From the NCBI RefSeq assembly GCF_016817355.1, contig NZ_JADOTT010000001.1, positions 189,094 through 253,093 of the forward strand: 64,000 bases of DNA, read 5' to 3'. Both the position numbers and the translations under genes were made by a program. The notes below the pieces were generated by a model. The model had not been told where the DNA came from. It saw nothing but the letters and a program-made list of their open reading frames with translations, and searched no databases. The stretch comes from Maricaulis parjimensis. Lineage in GTDB: Bacteria > Pseudomonadota > Alphaproteobacteria > Caulobacterales > Maricaulaceae. Below are positions 25,128-34,165 of the stretch, piece by piece (the first letter of the stretch is position 1; every line of letters begins with the position of its first letter).

Positions 25128-26266
25128 GGGACCGAGTTTAGAACCTCGCGATAGACCCGCAAAGTCGAAGCTTGCAGGGCAGCGGTAGAAAAATGCTCTG
25201 AAACATGCGCCCGGGCCCGGCGCCCCATCACGGCCCGGTCTTCAGCCGACAAACTCAGCGCGCCCTCGATCGCCGCCGCCAGAGCCTCGTCATCGCCAGG
25301 CTGGACACGCCAACCCGTCTCCGAATGCAGGATGACCTCCTGGGCGCCGCCATGGTCAGCCGCGATCACCGGCACTTCCATTGCCCCGGCCTCGGCAGCC
25401 GTGCGCCCGAAGGCCTCCGGCTCGTTTGACGGCGTCAGGACAAGGTCACTCAGGGCAAAGGCGGCCGGCATGTCCGTACAATGCCCGACGAGACGTACAT
25501 TATCCTGCACCCCTTCCGACCGGATCAGCGCCTCCAGCTCCGCGACATAGGCATCACGCCCTTGGGCATCGCCCGCCAGAAGGAGTAGCGGCTGGGCGAT
25601 CTCGCCATGCCGGCGGATCCGTCCCATGGCCCGGATGGCCTCGCGTTGGCCTTTCCAGCCGGTCAGGCGCCCGGGCAGGAGAAGCACATTCCGGTCTTGC
25701 CCCACGCCCCAGGCCGCGGCCAAGCCGTCCATCCGTTCCTGCGGCACCGAACCGGGTTTGAAACGGTCCAGCTCGACCCCGCGCGGAATAACCCGGATGC
25801 GCGGCGTCGCGAACGGATGCTCCTGCGCAATATGGCTGGCAATGAATTGGGAATTGGCGATGACCAGCTCGCCCCGCGCCATCACGGAATTATAGCGGCG
25901 CTTGAGGGCCGACTTGGCGTTGTAGGTGCCGTGATAGGTCGTCACAAAATGCGCATGCGTGCGATCCGCGGCCCATTTCGCGCTCCAGGCCGGCGCCCGC
26001 GACCGGGCATGGACAATGTCCACGCCTTCCTGACGGATGAGTTTCGCCAGCCGGCTGGTATTCTGCCACAGCGTGACGGGATTTTTGCTGGCCAACGGCA
26101 TGCGGATCAGACGGCCGCCCAGCGCTTCCAGCTCGCCTTCAAGACGGCCGCCCTGGCTGGCCACGAGGGCCTCGCCCCCATCCGCGATGATGGCCTCGGC
26201 CACTTCCAGCGTCGTCCGCTCGGCGCCGCCGGCATCGAGTTCGGGAATGACCTGGAGAATCTTCAT
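25124..26266 (-). CDS. Glycosyltransferase family 4 protein
   Basis: The 380-residue GT-B enzyme has an N-terminal acceptor domain (MKILQVIPELDAGGAERTTLE, with the glycine-rich GGAE loop). The C-terminal donor domain includes VLLLPGRLTGWKGQREAIRAM, VRLVGHCTDMPAAFALSDLVLTPS and the E-x7-E motif NEPEAFGRTAAEAGAMEVPVIA. It is the first gene of a two-gene unit with the GT9 protein. It probably acts in LPS core or polysaccharide synthesis. Confidence 0.92.
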   Translation of the reverse strand: MKILQVIPELDAGGAERTTLEVAEAIIADGGEALVASQGGRLEGELEALGGRLIRMPLASKNPVTLWQNTSRLAKLIRQEGVDIVHARSRAPAWSAKWAADRTHAHFVTTYHGTYNAKSALKRRYNSVMARGELVIANSQFIASHIAQEHPFATPRIRVIPRGVELDRFKPGSVPQERMDGLAAAWGVGQDRNVLLLPGRLTGWKGQREAIRAMGRIRRHGEIAQPLLLLAGDAQGRDAYVAELEALIRSEGVQDNVRLVGHCTDMPAAFALSDLVLTPSNEPEAFGRTAAEAGAMEVPVIAADHGGAQEVILHSETGWRVQPGDDEALAAAIEGALSLSAEDRAVMGRRARAHVSEHFSTAALQASTLRVYREVLNSVP

Positions 26267-26440
26267 GAAATCGGGACACGCCGCGCCGTCGGAACTATGT
26301 CCCTTGTTTCATACCTTGCCGCTGAAAACAAACGGCTCTGGCGACCCGGCCTGCGGTGTGATGTCTTTGTAAGGCAGCGACCGATGGACGGCGGTCCACC
26401 GTATAACTAGCCTGTCGCCCAACCAGTCTGCGAGTAGTTC

Positions 26441-27109
26441 ATGTCCCGTCTTGCCACCTGTCTCCTGTGCCTGCTGATCAGTCCGGCCGCCCTGGCCCAG
26501 ACCGATGCCCGCCAGGAAGAGCGGATCCGCTATCAGGCCTGCATCGCCATGACGGCTGACGATCCGGTCGCGGCTCTGCAGGAAGCCCAGACCTGGCGGA
26601 TCGATGGCGGTGGCTGGCCGGCGGAAGTGTGTGAAGCCCACGCCTTTATCGGTCTGAATGATCACGCGGTCGCCGCGGCCATTCTGGAAGAATTGGCGGC
26701 CGAGCGACGCCCCGGCATGGTGGAGGAAGAACGCGTCGACTTCCTGACCCTTGCCGCCGAAAGCCGGATGGCGTTGGGCGAAACCGACGCCGCGCGTCTG
26801 GACTATGACACCGCCCTGGACATCAATCCGTCCGCCATCCTGACGCGAACGGGGCGCGCCCGTCTTTTCCAACAGGAAGCGGACTGGCCGGCCCTGTCAC
26901 GCGATGCTGAAGAACTGATCCGCCGCGTGCCGCAGCTGGCGATCGGCTGGCATTTGCGGGGCGTCTACCGCCTGGAAACCGGTGATCTCGACGGAGCCTG
27001 GCAAGATATGGAGCGGGCCCGCGAACTGGAGCCGGAACGGGTGGAAACCCTGCTCCTGCGAGGCCGGATCAATGAGGCCCGACGCCTGGCCGGGAACCGG
27101 CCGGACTAG
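26441..27109 (+). CDS. Periplasmic TPR-repeat protein, hypothetical
   Basis: A signal peptide (MSRLATCLLCLLISPAALAQ) precedes about 200 residues of helical repeats. TPR-like units include ESRMALGETDAARLDYDTAL and WHLRGVYRLETGDLDGAWQDMERARELEP. Two cysteines in the first unit (YQACIAM, AEVCEAH) may form a disulfide. The last four bases overlap the end of the convergent GGDEF gene. Function is unknown. Confidence 0.8.
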   Translation: MSRLATCLLCLLISPAALAQTDARQEERIRYQACIAMTADDPVAALQEAQTWRIDGGGWPAEVCEAHAFIGLNDHAVAAAILEELAAERRPGMVEEERVDFLTLAAESRMALGETDAARLDYDTALDINPSAILTRTGRARLFQQEADWPALSRDAEELIRRVPQLAIGWHLRGVYRLETGDLDGAWQDMERARELEPERVETLLLRGRINEARRLAGNRPD

Positions 27110-28074
27110 CCGACCGCCGCAATCCGCGGAACCGCATCACGCGGCGGCGCGATCATCACGCGGTTACGCCCCGCACCCTTGGCCTCATAAAGCGCCTCAT
27201 CGGCCTGCTGCAGCAGGCTTTCCGCCGTTTCCATGGCATCGCAATCATCGGCGAAAGCCAGGCCAAGGCTGGCGGTAACCGGGATCGGCTCGCCCTTGTC
27301 ATCCTTGAAGACCTGCCCGGAAATGGCCGTCCGGATGCGTTCAGCCGCCCGGATCGCCGCCTCACCGTGGGCACCGGGCAGAACCACCGCGAATTCCTCG
27401 CCGCCCAGCCGACCCAGCATGTCACGGTCCCGCAGACAGGCCTGAACGGCCTTGACCGTCCCGGTCAGCACCCGGTCACCGCAGGCATGGCCATAGGTGT
27501 CATTGATACGCTTGAAGTGATCGAGATCGACCATGATCACGGACAAGGGCTGATCGCCCCGACGGGCCAGACTCGCCTGGCTGTCGAGATATTGCATGAA
27601 AGCCCGGCGGTTGGCGGCGCCGGTCAGGGCGTCGGTCTCGGCCATGCGCCGGAACTGGCGCTGCATGCGCACAAGCCGGGTCGCAGCCCGCAGGCGCGCC
27701 CTCAACTCGGTCATGTTCACGGGCTTGCGGATGAAATCATCAGCGCCGGCATCGAGGGATTCCTCAAGGCGCTTTTCCTGGCCCGATGCTGTCACCACAA
27801 TTGTGTAGACGGTCTCGGTCTCCGGATTGGACTTGAGCAGCCAGCAGGCTTCCAGACCACTGGTCTGGCCCACTTCGATACCTGTCAGGAAAATGTCGAT
27901 CGGCATCAGCCGCAACAGGCCCAACGCATCGTCGGCCGTGGTGGCCGTGTGCACTTCATAGCCGGCCGCCCGCACGGCTTCGGACAGAATACGCAGCTGG
28001 ACCTGACTGTTTTCGCAAACGAGAACAGACACACGCGAACCGCGTGAAGCCGTGTCAGCCGGCGCAAAAGGCAT
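27106..28074 (-). CDS. Diguanylate cyclase with degenerate receiver domain (PleD-like)
   Basis: The N-terminal domain has the receiver fold (VSVLVCENSQVQLRILSEAV...IDIFLTGIEVGQTSGLEACWLL...DDFIRKPVN). The usual Asp pair is E-N in VCENS, and the phosphoacceptor position in IFLTGIEV is Thr, so phosphorylation is unlikely; the Lys of IRKP is retained. The GGDEF domain looks active: DALTGAANRRAF, VDLDHFKRINDTYGH and RLGGEEFAVVL. An intact inhibitory I-site (RDRD) sits five residues before GGEEF. It makes cyclic di-GMP. An ATG at 28074 and a TTG at 28095 (with GGGGGAG upstream) are both plausible starts. Confidence 0.9.
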   Translation of the reverse strand: MPFAPADTASRGSRVSVLVCENSQVQLRILSEAVRAAGYEVHTATTADDALGLLRLMPIDIFLTGIEVGQTSGLEACWLLKSNPETETVYTIVVTASGQEKRLEESLDAGADDFIRKPVNMTELRARLRAATRLVRMQRQFRRMAETDALTGAANRRAFMQYLDSQASLARRGDQPLSVIMVDLDHFKRINDTYGHACGDRVLTGTVKAVQACLRDRDMLGRLGGEEFAVVLPGAHGEAAIRAAERIRTAISGQVFKDDKGEPIPVTASLGLAFADDCDAMETAESLLQQADEALYEAKGAGRNRVMIAPPRDAVPRIAAVG

Positions 28075-28185
28075 ATCCGCCTCGGAACCTGTCAATTGAT
28101 CGCTCCCCCGAACGCATCGTCAGAATGACGACCTGGTTGCTTTAGGGGGAAAAGCCTAACAAGCCATCAACTTAACGGCGTATCT

Positions 28186-29289
28186 TCAGAGCTCTGCCCA
28201 CTCCGCCCGAACCTGGGCATCCGGCTCATCCGATGCTCGCATACGGGCGTGTTCAGCCGCGCTTTCAGGTGCCAGCCGGGCCAGCGCCCAGACCGCCATG
28301 CCCCGCACGAGGGACGATTCATCCGACAGCAGGGCCTCAAGGCACGGCACCAGGCTGACATCTTCGGAATTGCCGATTGCGATCAGCACATTCCGCACGA
28401 ACCGCTCCCGCCCGATGCGCTTGATCGGAGAGGCTGTGAACACCTGGCGAAAATCCGTGTCATCCAGTGCGGCGAGTTCCGAGAGAAGCGGCCCCTTCAG
28501 TTCGGCGCGAGGATGAAAGGCCGCTTCTTGGGCCGTCGCGGCGAACTTGTTCCAGGGACAGACCGCCAGACAATCATCACAGCCATAGATCCGGTTACCC
28601 ATCAGCGGCCGGAACTCATCGGGGATCACCCCTTTGTGCTCGATCGTCAGATAGGAAATGCAGCGGCGCGCATCGATCTGGTAGGGCCCGGGAAACGCCT
28701 TGGTCGGGCAGATGTCCAGACAGGCCTGGCAGGAACCGCAATGATCCGTCTCGGCCTCGTCCGGCACAAGTTCCGCCGTCGTCAGCATCACGCCGAGGAA
28801 CAGCCAGGAACCATGCTCGCGACTGACCAGATTGGTGTGCTTGCCCTGCCAGCCCATGCCGGCCTTCGCGGCCAGCGGCTTTTCCATCAGGGGTGCCGTG
28901 TCGACAAAGACCTTCACCTCGGCACCGGTCTCCGCCACAAAGGCGCGGGCCATTTGTTTGAGCCGCTTCTTGATCAGGTCGTGATAGTCGGTGTTCTGCG
29001 CATAGACCGAGATCACACCCTCCGACTTGCGCTCCAGCAGGGGCAGCGGATTGGTGTCCGGCCCATAATTCATCGCGACAACGACAGCCGATTTTGCGTC
29101 CGGCCACATCGCGGTGGGATGACGGCGCCGGTCCAGCGTGTCTTCCATCCACGCCATCGTCCCATGCCGGCCCTCCGACACGAATTCCGCCAGCCGTTCG
29201 CCCGCCGCCCACGCTTCATCGGCCCGGCAGATGCGGACATCGGTAAAGCCGATCTCTGCGGCTATGGATTTGAGGGCCGCAATATCCAT
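28186..29289 (-). CDS. queG: Epoxyqueuosine reductase
   Basis: The 367-residue protein has the cobalamin-binding N-terminal domain (VVVAMNYGPDTNPL, ...HTNLVSREHGSWLFLGVMLT). Two 4Fe-4S clusters are visible (CGSCQACLDICPTKAF and YGCDDCLAVCPWNKFA). A C-terminal HEAT-like tail follows (VSLVPCLEALLSDESSLVRGMAVWALARL). It carries out the last step of queuosine synthesis, reducing epoxyqueuosine at position 34 of tRNA. It starts 12 bases after the GST gene on the same strand. Confidence 0.95.
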   Translation of the reverse strand: MDIAALKSIAAEIGFTDVRICRADEAWAAGERLAEFVSEGRHGTMAWMEDTLDRRRHPTAMWPDAKSAVVVAMNYGPDTNPLPLLERKSEGVISVYAQNTDYHDLIKKRLKQMARAFVAETGAEVKVFVDTAPLMEKPLAAKAGMGWQGKHTNLVSREHGSWLFLGVMLTTAELVPDEAETDHCGSCQACLDICPTKAFPGPYQIDARRCISYLTIEHKGVIPDEFRPLMGNRIYGCDDCLAVCPWNKFAATAQEAAFHPRAELKGPLLSELAALDDTDFRQVFTASPIKRIGRERFVRNVLIAIGNSEDVSLVPCLEALLSDESSLVRGMAVWALARLAPESAAEHARMRASDEPDAQVRAEWAEL

Positions 29290-29301
29290 GGCCAGCCTGC
29301 G

Positions 29302-29979
29302 CTAGAAATCCAGATCCGCATAATGACCCGAAGGCGTCATGCCCGGCAATTTGTCTGCCAGTAGCCCGCGGAAGGCCGGGCGGCATTTCACGCGTTGATA
29401 CCAGTGCTTCACCTGTTCGAACTCATCCCAGGGCACATCGCCCAGATAGTCGGCACAGGACAGGTGCGCCGCTGCGGCGATATCCGCCATCGTATAGCGC
29501 GGCCCCGCCAGCCCATCCCGGCTCTCCAGCAACCAGGCCATGTGATCGAGATGCCAGCGCAAATGCTCGCGGCCGGCCCGCAGCGCCGCCGGATCCGGCG
29601 CGCCCAGGCCCTGCACCCGCTTTTCCAGCTTCTCGTGCAGGAGGTAGGCATTGACCTCGCCATCATATTTCCGGTCGAACCAGTCCATCAGGCGCCGGGC
29701 CTCGGCGCGCTCGGCCGGTCCGCCCGGCAGAAGGCAAGGGCTGGGCGTGGTTTCCTCGAGATATTCCAGAATGGCCCGGCTCTCCACGACCACCCGCCGG
29801 CCACCCCCGCTCTCATCGATCAGGACCGGCGTACCGCCAGCCGGGTTGAGCGAGAGGAGATAGTCGGCCTGTTCCCAGGGCTCTTCGGTCTGGAGTTCAT
29901 GCCGCAGGGATTTTTCGTCGAGAACCAGCCGGACCTGGCGCGAAAACGGATCCAGGGGCCAGTGAAGCAGGGTGCGCAT
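29302..29979 (-). CDS. Glutathione S-transferase family protein
   Basis: The N-terminal thioredoxin-like domain reads LLHWPLDPFSRQVRLVLDEK, then NPAGGTPVLIDE with the conserved cis-Pro, and VVESRAILEYLEE with the Glu-Ser glutathione-binding pair. The all-helical C-terminal domain contains YTMADIAAAAHLSCADYLGD, the N-capping box of GSTs. An ATG at 29979 is used; a GTG two codons earlier is possible. It lies in a same-strand row with queG, so cotranscription is likely. Confidence 0.9.
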   Translation of the reverse strand: MRTLLHWPLDPFSRQVRLVLDEKSLRHELQTEEPWEQADYLLSLNPAGGTPVLIDESGGGRRVVVESRAILEYLEETTPSPCLLPGGPAERAEARRLMDWFDRKYDGEVNAYLLHEKLEKRVQGLGAPDPAALRAGREHLRWHLDHMAWLLESRDGLAGPRYTMADIAAAAHLSCADYLGDVPWDEFEQVKHWYQRVKCRPAFRGLLADKLPGMTPSGHYADLDF

Positions 29980-30026
29980 CGCCACAGGCTAGGCTCCCAT
30001 CATGGCAAGACCAAGGAGCACGGCCA

Positions 30027-30986
30027 TCATTCCTCATCCGGGCGGAAAAAATCCGCCCCGTGACGCTCGGCCTCTCCGTGCGGGTCGGCATGGATAATGA
30101 TGTCGGCAGCCGGGTAGGCCTTCAAAAGACGCCGCTCACAATCGACCTGGATCGCATGCGCATCGCGCAGGGCAATGCCCGGCGGCAAGGCCATGTGAAA
30201 CTGGATATGCAGCAAGGGTCCGGCAGCCCGGGTCCGCAATTGGTGGATATCAATGATCCTCGGATCATCCTCGGCAATGGCCTGGATTTGCTCGCGATCG
30301 CTCTGGGGCAACTCACGGTCCATCAATTGATTGCCGGCGCCGCGGGCCACGCCCCAGGCAGTCCAGCCCAGCCAGCCGGCCACACCAAGTGCCGCCACCG
30401 CGTCCAGCCACAGCCATCCGAACATCACAGACCCGATAATGCCGGCAATCACGACAAGATTGGAGGCCAGATCGGTAAAGTAATGGGCCCGGTCCCCTTC
30501 AACCGCGACAGAACCCGTCTTCTTGACGGCCTGTGTTTGCACCCAGAGCAGGCCGACGGTCAGCAGGATGGACAATCCCATCACACCCAACGCCCAGGGC
30601 GAGGCCCGCAAGGGCAAGGGTTCGATGATGTGGTCTATGCCTTCGCGGATCAAAAGCGCTGCGGACACCGCCACCAGTATGGCCTGGAAAATGCCGGCAA
30701 ATGCCTCTGCCTTGCCATGGCCGTATCGGTGTTCATGATCTGCCGGCTCGGCGGCATAACGGACTGAAAAATAAACGGCGAGAGAGGCGGTCAGGTCGAG
30801 AAGACTGTCCGCGGCCGAGGCCAGGATGGCGACCGAGCCGGACATCCACCAGACAATGCCCTTGGTCAAAGCCAGGGTCGCGGCCACACCGACAGAGGCC
30901 GCTGTTGCACGACTGGTGTATTTCAGCGCCTGTTCGGGACGCAGGCGCCCCGGACCGGCCGGTGATGCAACATGATCATGGGGCAT
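30027..30986 (-). CDS. Cation diffusion facilitator family transporter (FieF-like)
   Basis: About six membrane helices are followed by a cytoplasmic domain. The metal-site helices are SVAILASAADSLLDLTASLA (D-x3-D) and GDRAHYFTDLASNLVVIAG (H-x3-D), as in Zn/Fe exporters. The linker DHEHRYGHGKAEAFAGIFQA is the family signature. The full C-terminal domain is present, ending with metal-binding HIQFHMALP and ADIIIHADPHGE. The start at 30986 has a GGAGAAGGA box about ten bases upstream. Unlike the protein at 8268 this is a classical full-length CDF exporter. Confidence 0.92.
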   Translation of the reverse strand: MPHDHVASPAGPGRLRPEQALKYTSRATAASVGVAATLALTKGIVWWMSGSVAILASAADSLLDLTASLAVYFSVRYAAEPADHEHRYGHGKAEAFAGIFQAILVAVSAALLIREGIDHIIEPLPLRASPWALGVMGLSILLTVGLLWVQTQAVKKTGSVAVEGDRAHYFTDLASNLVVIAGIIGSVMFGWLWLDAVAALGVAGWLGWTAWGVARGAGNQLMDRELPQSDREQIQAIAEDDPRIIDIHQLRTRAAGPLLHIQFHMALPPGIALRDAHAIQVDCERRLLKAYPAADIIIHADPHGEAERHGADFFRPDEE

Positions 30987-31138
30987 GGGCGAAACATCCT
31001 TCTCCAAGCGGTTTAGGGCGTGCGCCGCAGCAGCGTCAATCTCCGCCGGTCACCCCGGGCCGGGAGAATGCGCCTGGGGCCTTTCCAAGCCCGGGCAAGT
31101 GTTCAACACTGCCGCCACCGTCAAGAGGAAGCGTCGCG

Positions 31139-31942
31139 ATGTCTCTGGTGTATCTGGTCGTTCTGGCACTGGTTCAGGGCATCACCGAATTCCTGCCGAT
31201 TTCCTCGTCCGCCCATCTCATTCTCGCCCCCAGCGTACTCGGCCAGGCCGATCAGGGACCGCTGATCGATGTCATGGCGCATGCCGGATCTCTGGTGGCG
31301 GTCCTCGTCTATTTCTGGCGCGACATTCTGAATGTCGCCCAAGGCAAGCTGGCCCTGCTGACCGGCAAGATCACGCCCGGCGGCCGGCTCGCCCTTCTTG
31401 TCGCGGCCTCCATGCCGCCCGTCTTCATCGTTGCGGGCGGGCTTTACGCGTTCGATCTGGTGGATGCCCTGCGTTCGCCGGCCGTGATCGCGGTCTCCAC
31501 CCTCGTCTTCGCCCTGCCCCTCTGGCTGGCGGACCGCTTCGGCAAGCAGACCGTCGAGATCGAGACCATGACCTTCAAACAGGCCGCGCTGATCGGCATC
31601 GCCCAGCTCTTCGCCCTCATCCCCGGCGCCTCGCGCTCCGGCGTGACCATGACAGCCGGCCGGGCGCTGGGCATGAAGCGCTCTGAAAGCGCGCGCTTCT
31701 CCATGCTGATGGCCGTGCCCGTGATCGCCGCCTTCGGACTGGTGTCCGGTCTGGAACTGGCCCGCGGGGCGGATGCCGGCGCCAGCCTGACAGACGGACT
31801 GGTCGTGGCCCTCCTGTCTTTCCTGGCCGCCTGGGCCGCGATTGCGGTTCTGATGAAGCTGGTCGACCGGATCGGTTTCCTGCCCTTCGTCATCTACCGG
31901 ATCGCTCTGGGTCTCGCCCTGATTGCAATGCTCGCCCTTTAG
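31139..31942 (+). CDS. uppP: Undecaprenyl-diphosphatase
   Basis: The 267-residue membrane protein starts MSLVYLVVLALVQGITEFLP and continues ISSSAHLIL, the conserved Glu/Ser-rich active site of BacA-type UppP. The second motif is IPGASRSGVTMTAGRALGM. It recycles undecaprenyl diphosphate for peptidoglycan and O-antigen synthesis and can give bacitracin tolerance. An AGAGGAAG box precedes the ATG. It is followed 10 bases later by the CPBP protease gene. Confidence 0.96.
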   Translation: MSLVYLVVLALVQGITEFLPISSSAHLILAPSVLGQADQGPLIDVMAHAGSLVAVLVYFWRDILNVAQGKLALLTGKITPGGRLALLVAASMPPVFIVAGGLYAFDLVDALRSPAVIAVSTLVFALPLWLADRFGKQTVEIETMTFKQAALIGIAQLFALIPGASRSGVTMTAGRALGMKRSESARFSMLMAVPVIAAFGLVSGLELARGADAGASLTDGLVVALLSFLAAWAAIAVLMKLVDRIGFLPFVIYRIALGLALIAMLAL

Positions 31943-31952
31943 GAGACGCCGA

Positions 31953-32813
31953 ATGCGCGCCATTGCGGTCTTCATCGCCATTGCCTTCGGTTTCAGCTGG
32001 GCCATCGCCTTCTGGATGCAATCGCAGGGCGGATTTGAGGGCGTCGGCATCTGGGCCGGCCTCTACCTGATCGTCTTCATGTTCGGCCCGGCCCTGGCTG
32101 CGCTCATTTGCGGTTTCACATTCGACCGGGGCCGAACCCTGTCGGCACTGGGCTTCAAACCCGGCCGCACCATCCCGGTTCTGGTCTGGTCAGCCTGGGG
32201 CTGGATTCTGCCGGTCATCCTGGTGGCCCTGTCCAGCCTGCTCATCCTGGCGCTGACCCGCTCCGCACCCGCCGACGCTGCCGCCCGCCTTGCCGAAGCT
32301 GTTGAAGCGACCGGCGAGAGCCTCCCCATGCCGGCTCAGACCCTGCTCATCATCCAGCTCGCTGTCGGCATCCCGATTGGCATCCTGACCAATACGGCCA
32401 TCCTCATCATCTCCGAGGAATTGGGCTGGCGCGGCTGGCTGCAACCGCGCCTGGCACCGCTCGGTTTCTGGCCTGCCGCCCTGGTCAGCGGCGTGATCTG
32501 GGGTGTGTGGCACGCCCCCATCATCCTGATGGGATACAACTACCCGGGCATGGGCTGGGCCGGCGTTGCGGCCATGACCGGTTTCACCATCCTGCTGACA
32601 CCGTATCTCGCCCTGCTGCGCGAACGCGGCGGCGGGGTCTACGCGGCCGGGGCCTTCCATGGCAGCCTCAATGCGGTCGCCGGCGTCGGCCTGCTTTTCC
32701 TGCCGGATCCCAGCTTCCCCTGGAATGGTCTGCTGGGACTGGCCGGGTTCGGCCTGCTCGCCGCGGGCTGGCCCCTTATCGCGCTGTACCGGCACATGAA
32801 AAAGCCGGCCTGA
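31953..32813 (+). CDS. CPBP family intramembrane metalloprotease (CAAX/Abi type)
   Basis: The 286-residue protein has about eight membrane helices. The family's catalytic motifs are intact: ISEELGWRGWLQPRL (E-E-x3-R), VSGVIWGVWHAPIIL (F/W-x3-H) and AAGAFHGSLNAV (H-x3-N/B). The start at 31953 follows AGGAGA. Roles in this family range from bacteriocin self-immunity to membrane-protein processing; the substrate here is unknown. Probably cotranscribed with uppP. Confidence 0.9.
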   Translation: MRAIAVFIAIAFGFSWAIAFWMQSQGGFEGVGIWAGLYLIVFMFGPALAALICGFTFDRGRTLSALGFKPGRTIPVLVWSAWGWILPVILVALSSLLILALTRSAPADAAARLAEAVEATGESLPMPAQTLLIIQLAVGIPIGILTNTAILIISEELGWRGWLQPRLAPLGFWPAALVSGVIWGVWHAPIILMGYNYPGMGWAGVAAMTGFTILLTPYLALLRERGGGVYAAGAFHGSLNAVAGVGLLFLPDPSFPWNGLLGLAGFGLLAAGWPLIALYRHMKKPA

Positions 32814-32824
32814 AGGGCCGGCTT
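32802..32824. terminator. Terminator overlapping the CPBP stop codon
   Basis: AAGCCGGCC-TGAAG-GGCCGGCTT forms a nine-base-pair stem that contains the stop codon of the CPBP gene. On the minus strand it is followed by TTTTTC, so it mainly terminates the convergent NDUFA9-like gene ending at 32850. Confidence 0.75.
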
Positions 32825-32849
32825 CTCAACACATGCGATATCGCGATGC

Positions 32850-33815
32850 TCAGGCTTCGCGCTCGTGGAACTGGCCATAGCGGCGATAACGGCCGAGATA
32901 GCTCGGCACGATCGCATCCATGGTTTCGGCCTGGACACCCAAATCCGCCAGCGTCTTGGCACCCTCGGCCACAACATTGTCGGACTTCAGCTGAACCAGC
33001 TGATCCTGCGTCAGGACCGGCGGGATCAGCGGCAGGATGGCGACCAGTTCGGACACCATCGCAATCACCGAACCGATCTGCCAGGGCAGCGGCAGGAGGA
33101 AGCGCGGACGGTCGATCTCTTCCAGGATGAAACGCATCAGCGCTTCAAAGGAATAGACACCGGGTCCGCCCAGCTCATAGGTCTCGCCCTGGGCTTCCGG
33201 CGCCTCGAGAGCAGCCAGAACGGCTTTCGCCACATCACCAGCAAACACCGGCTGGAATTTCGTCTTCCCGCCACCGAACAGCGGCAGGGCCGGCGCAAAA
33301 CGTGCCATGGAGGCAAACCGGTTGAAGAAACCGTCTTCCGTGCCGAACACGATGGAAGGCCGCAGGATGGTGGCCGTCGGAACAGCGGCCATCACGGAAG
33401 CTTCGCCTTCCGCCTTGGTGCGAGCATAGCGGGATGCGCTGTTTTCATTGGCCCCGATCGCCGACATCTGCACGAAACGCGTGATGCCCGCGGCGGCCGC
33501 GGCCTCGGCCACCGTCTTGGCGCCCTGCGCATGCAGGCGGGAGAAGGTCTGCCGGCCATTCTCATTGAGAATGCCGACCAGATTGACCACGCCGGACGCG
33601 CCTTCCAGGGCACGCTCAACCGAAGCGCCGACACGCAGATTGGCCTGCACCAGCTGAACCTGGCCGACCACGCCCATCACGCGCAGGTCCTGGGCCAGGT
33701 GCGGGCGGCGCGAGGCGACGCGAACACGATAACCGGCTTTCGCCAGAGCCCGGACAACATGGCGGCCGATGAAGCCGGACCCGCCGAATACGGTGATGAT
33801 TTCGTCTCGCAGCAT
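32850..33815 (-). CDS. Complex I NDUFA9 subunit family / NAD(P)H-binding SDR protein
   Basis: The 321-residue protein starts MLRDEIITVFGGSGFIGRHV, an atypical SDR nucleotide-binding motif (G-G-x-G-x-I-G). VNLVGILNENGRQTF, FVQMSAIGANENSASRYART (Ser...Y-x3-R instead of Y-x3-K) and ATILRPSIVFGTEDGFFNRF match the NDUFA9-like group of alphaproteobacteria, related to a complex I accessory subunit. The open frame continues 650 bases upstream through the tRNA-Leu region, but that extension is not coding. Confidence 0.92.
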   Translation of the reverse strand: MLRDEIITVFGGSGFIGRHVVRALAKAGYRVRVASRRPHLAQDLRVMGVVGQVQLVQANLRVGASVERALEGASGVVNLVGILNENGRQTFSRLHAQGAKTVAEAAAAAGITRFVQMSAIGANENSASRYARTKAEGEASVMAAVPTATILRPSIVFGTEDGFFNRFASMARFAPALPLFGGGKTKFQPVFAGDVAKAVLAALEAPEAQGETYELGGPGVYSFEALMRFILEEIDRPRFLLPLPWQIGSVIAMVSELVAILPLIPPVLTQDQLVQLKSDNVVAEGAKTLADLGVQAETMDAIVPSYLGRYRRYGQFHEREA

Positions 33816-33944
33816 GGCTGTTCCTCGGGAAATCCTGTGATGGAACCGGATAGACCAAAAAAGCGCGGGCATGTCCATCGGGCATTGCGCCTCAGTGTCG
33901 GCAGCGCGGCTGTGAAATATGCAGCCAACCGTGCAAACCGCCCG

Positions 33945-33973
33945 TTGACATGGGCCCGGCTCAGCTTTAGACA
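33945..33973 (+). promoter_or_regulatory. Sigma-70 promoter of tRNA-Leu
   Basis: TTGACA (33945-33950) and TAGACA (33968-33973) are separated by exactly 17 bases. The mature tRNA begins 18 bases after the -10 box. Confidence 0.8.
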
Positions 33974-33990
33974 CCGCGCTCCTGACACCT

Positions 33991-34077
33991 GCCCAGGTGG
34001 CGGAATTGGTAGACGCGCTAGCTTCAGGTGCTAGTGCCCGTATGGGCGTGGAAGTTCGAGTCTTCTCCTGGGCACCA
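33991..34077 (+). tRNA. tRNA-Leu (anticodon CAG)
   Basis: An 87-base class II tRNA. The acceptor stem GCCCAGG pairs with CCTGGGC, and the 3' CCA is encoded. The anticodon arm is CTAGC-TTCAGGT-GCTAG with CAG in the loop. A variable arm (TGCCCGTATGGGCG) and T arm with GTTCGAGTC follow. Its 3' end is the insertion site of the island; the last 17 bases are part of the 19-base att core. Confidence 0.97.
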
Positions 34078-34079
34078 TT
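34061..34079. other. attL core (19 bp)
   Basis: TCTTCTCCTGGGCACCATT covers the T-arm end, acceptor stem and CCA of tRNA-Leu plus two bases. It is identical to 46842-46860. Confidence 0.9.
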
Positions 34080-34133
34080 TCTCGGCTCTAACGCCCTGAA
34101 ATCCCTTTCAATGCATTGCGGTAGCCGGATTTT

Positions 34134-34155
34134 TTGGTACATGGCTTGGTACATG
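34134..34155. repeat. Two direct TTGGTACATG repeats inside attL
   Basis: TTGGTACATG occurs at 34134-34143 and 34146-34155, 12 bases apart, just before the integrase gene. The same decamer occurs as an inverted pair near attR. These are candidate integrase arm-binding or excisionase sites; they may also affect integrase transcription. Confidence 0.6.
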
Positions 34156-34165
34156 AGGACCAGCC

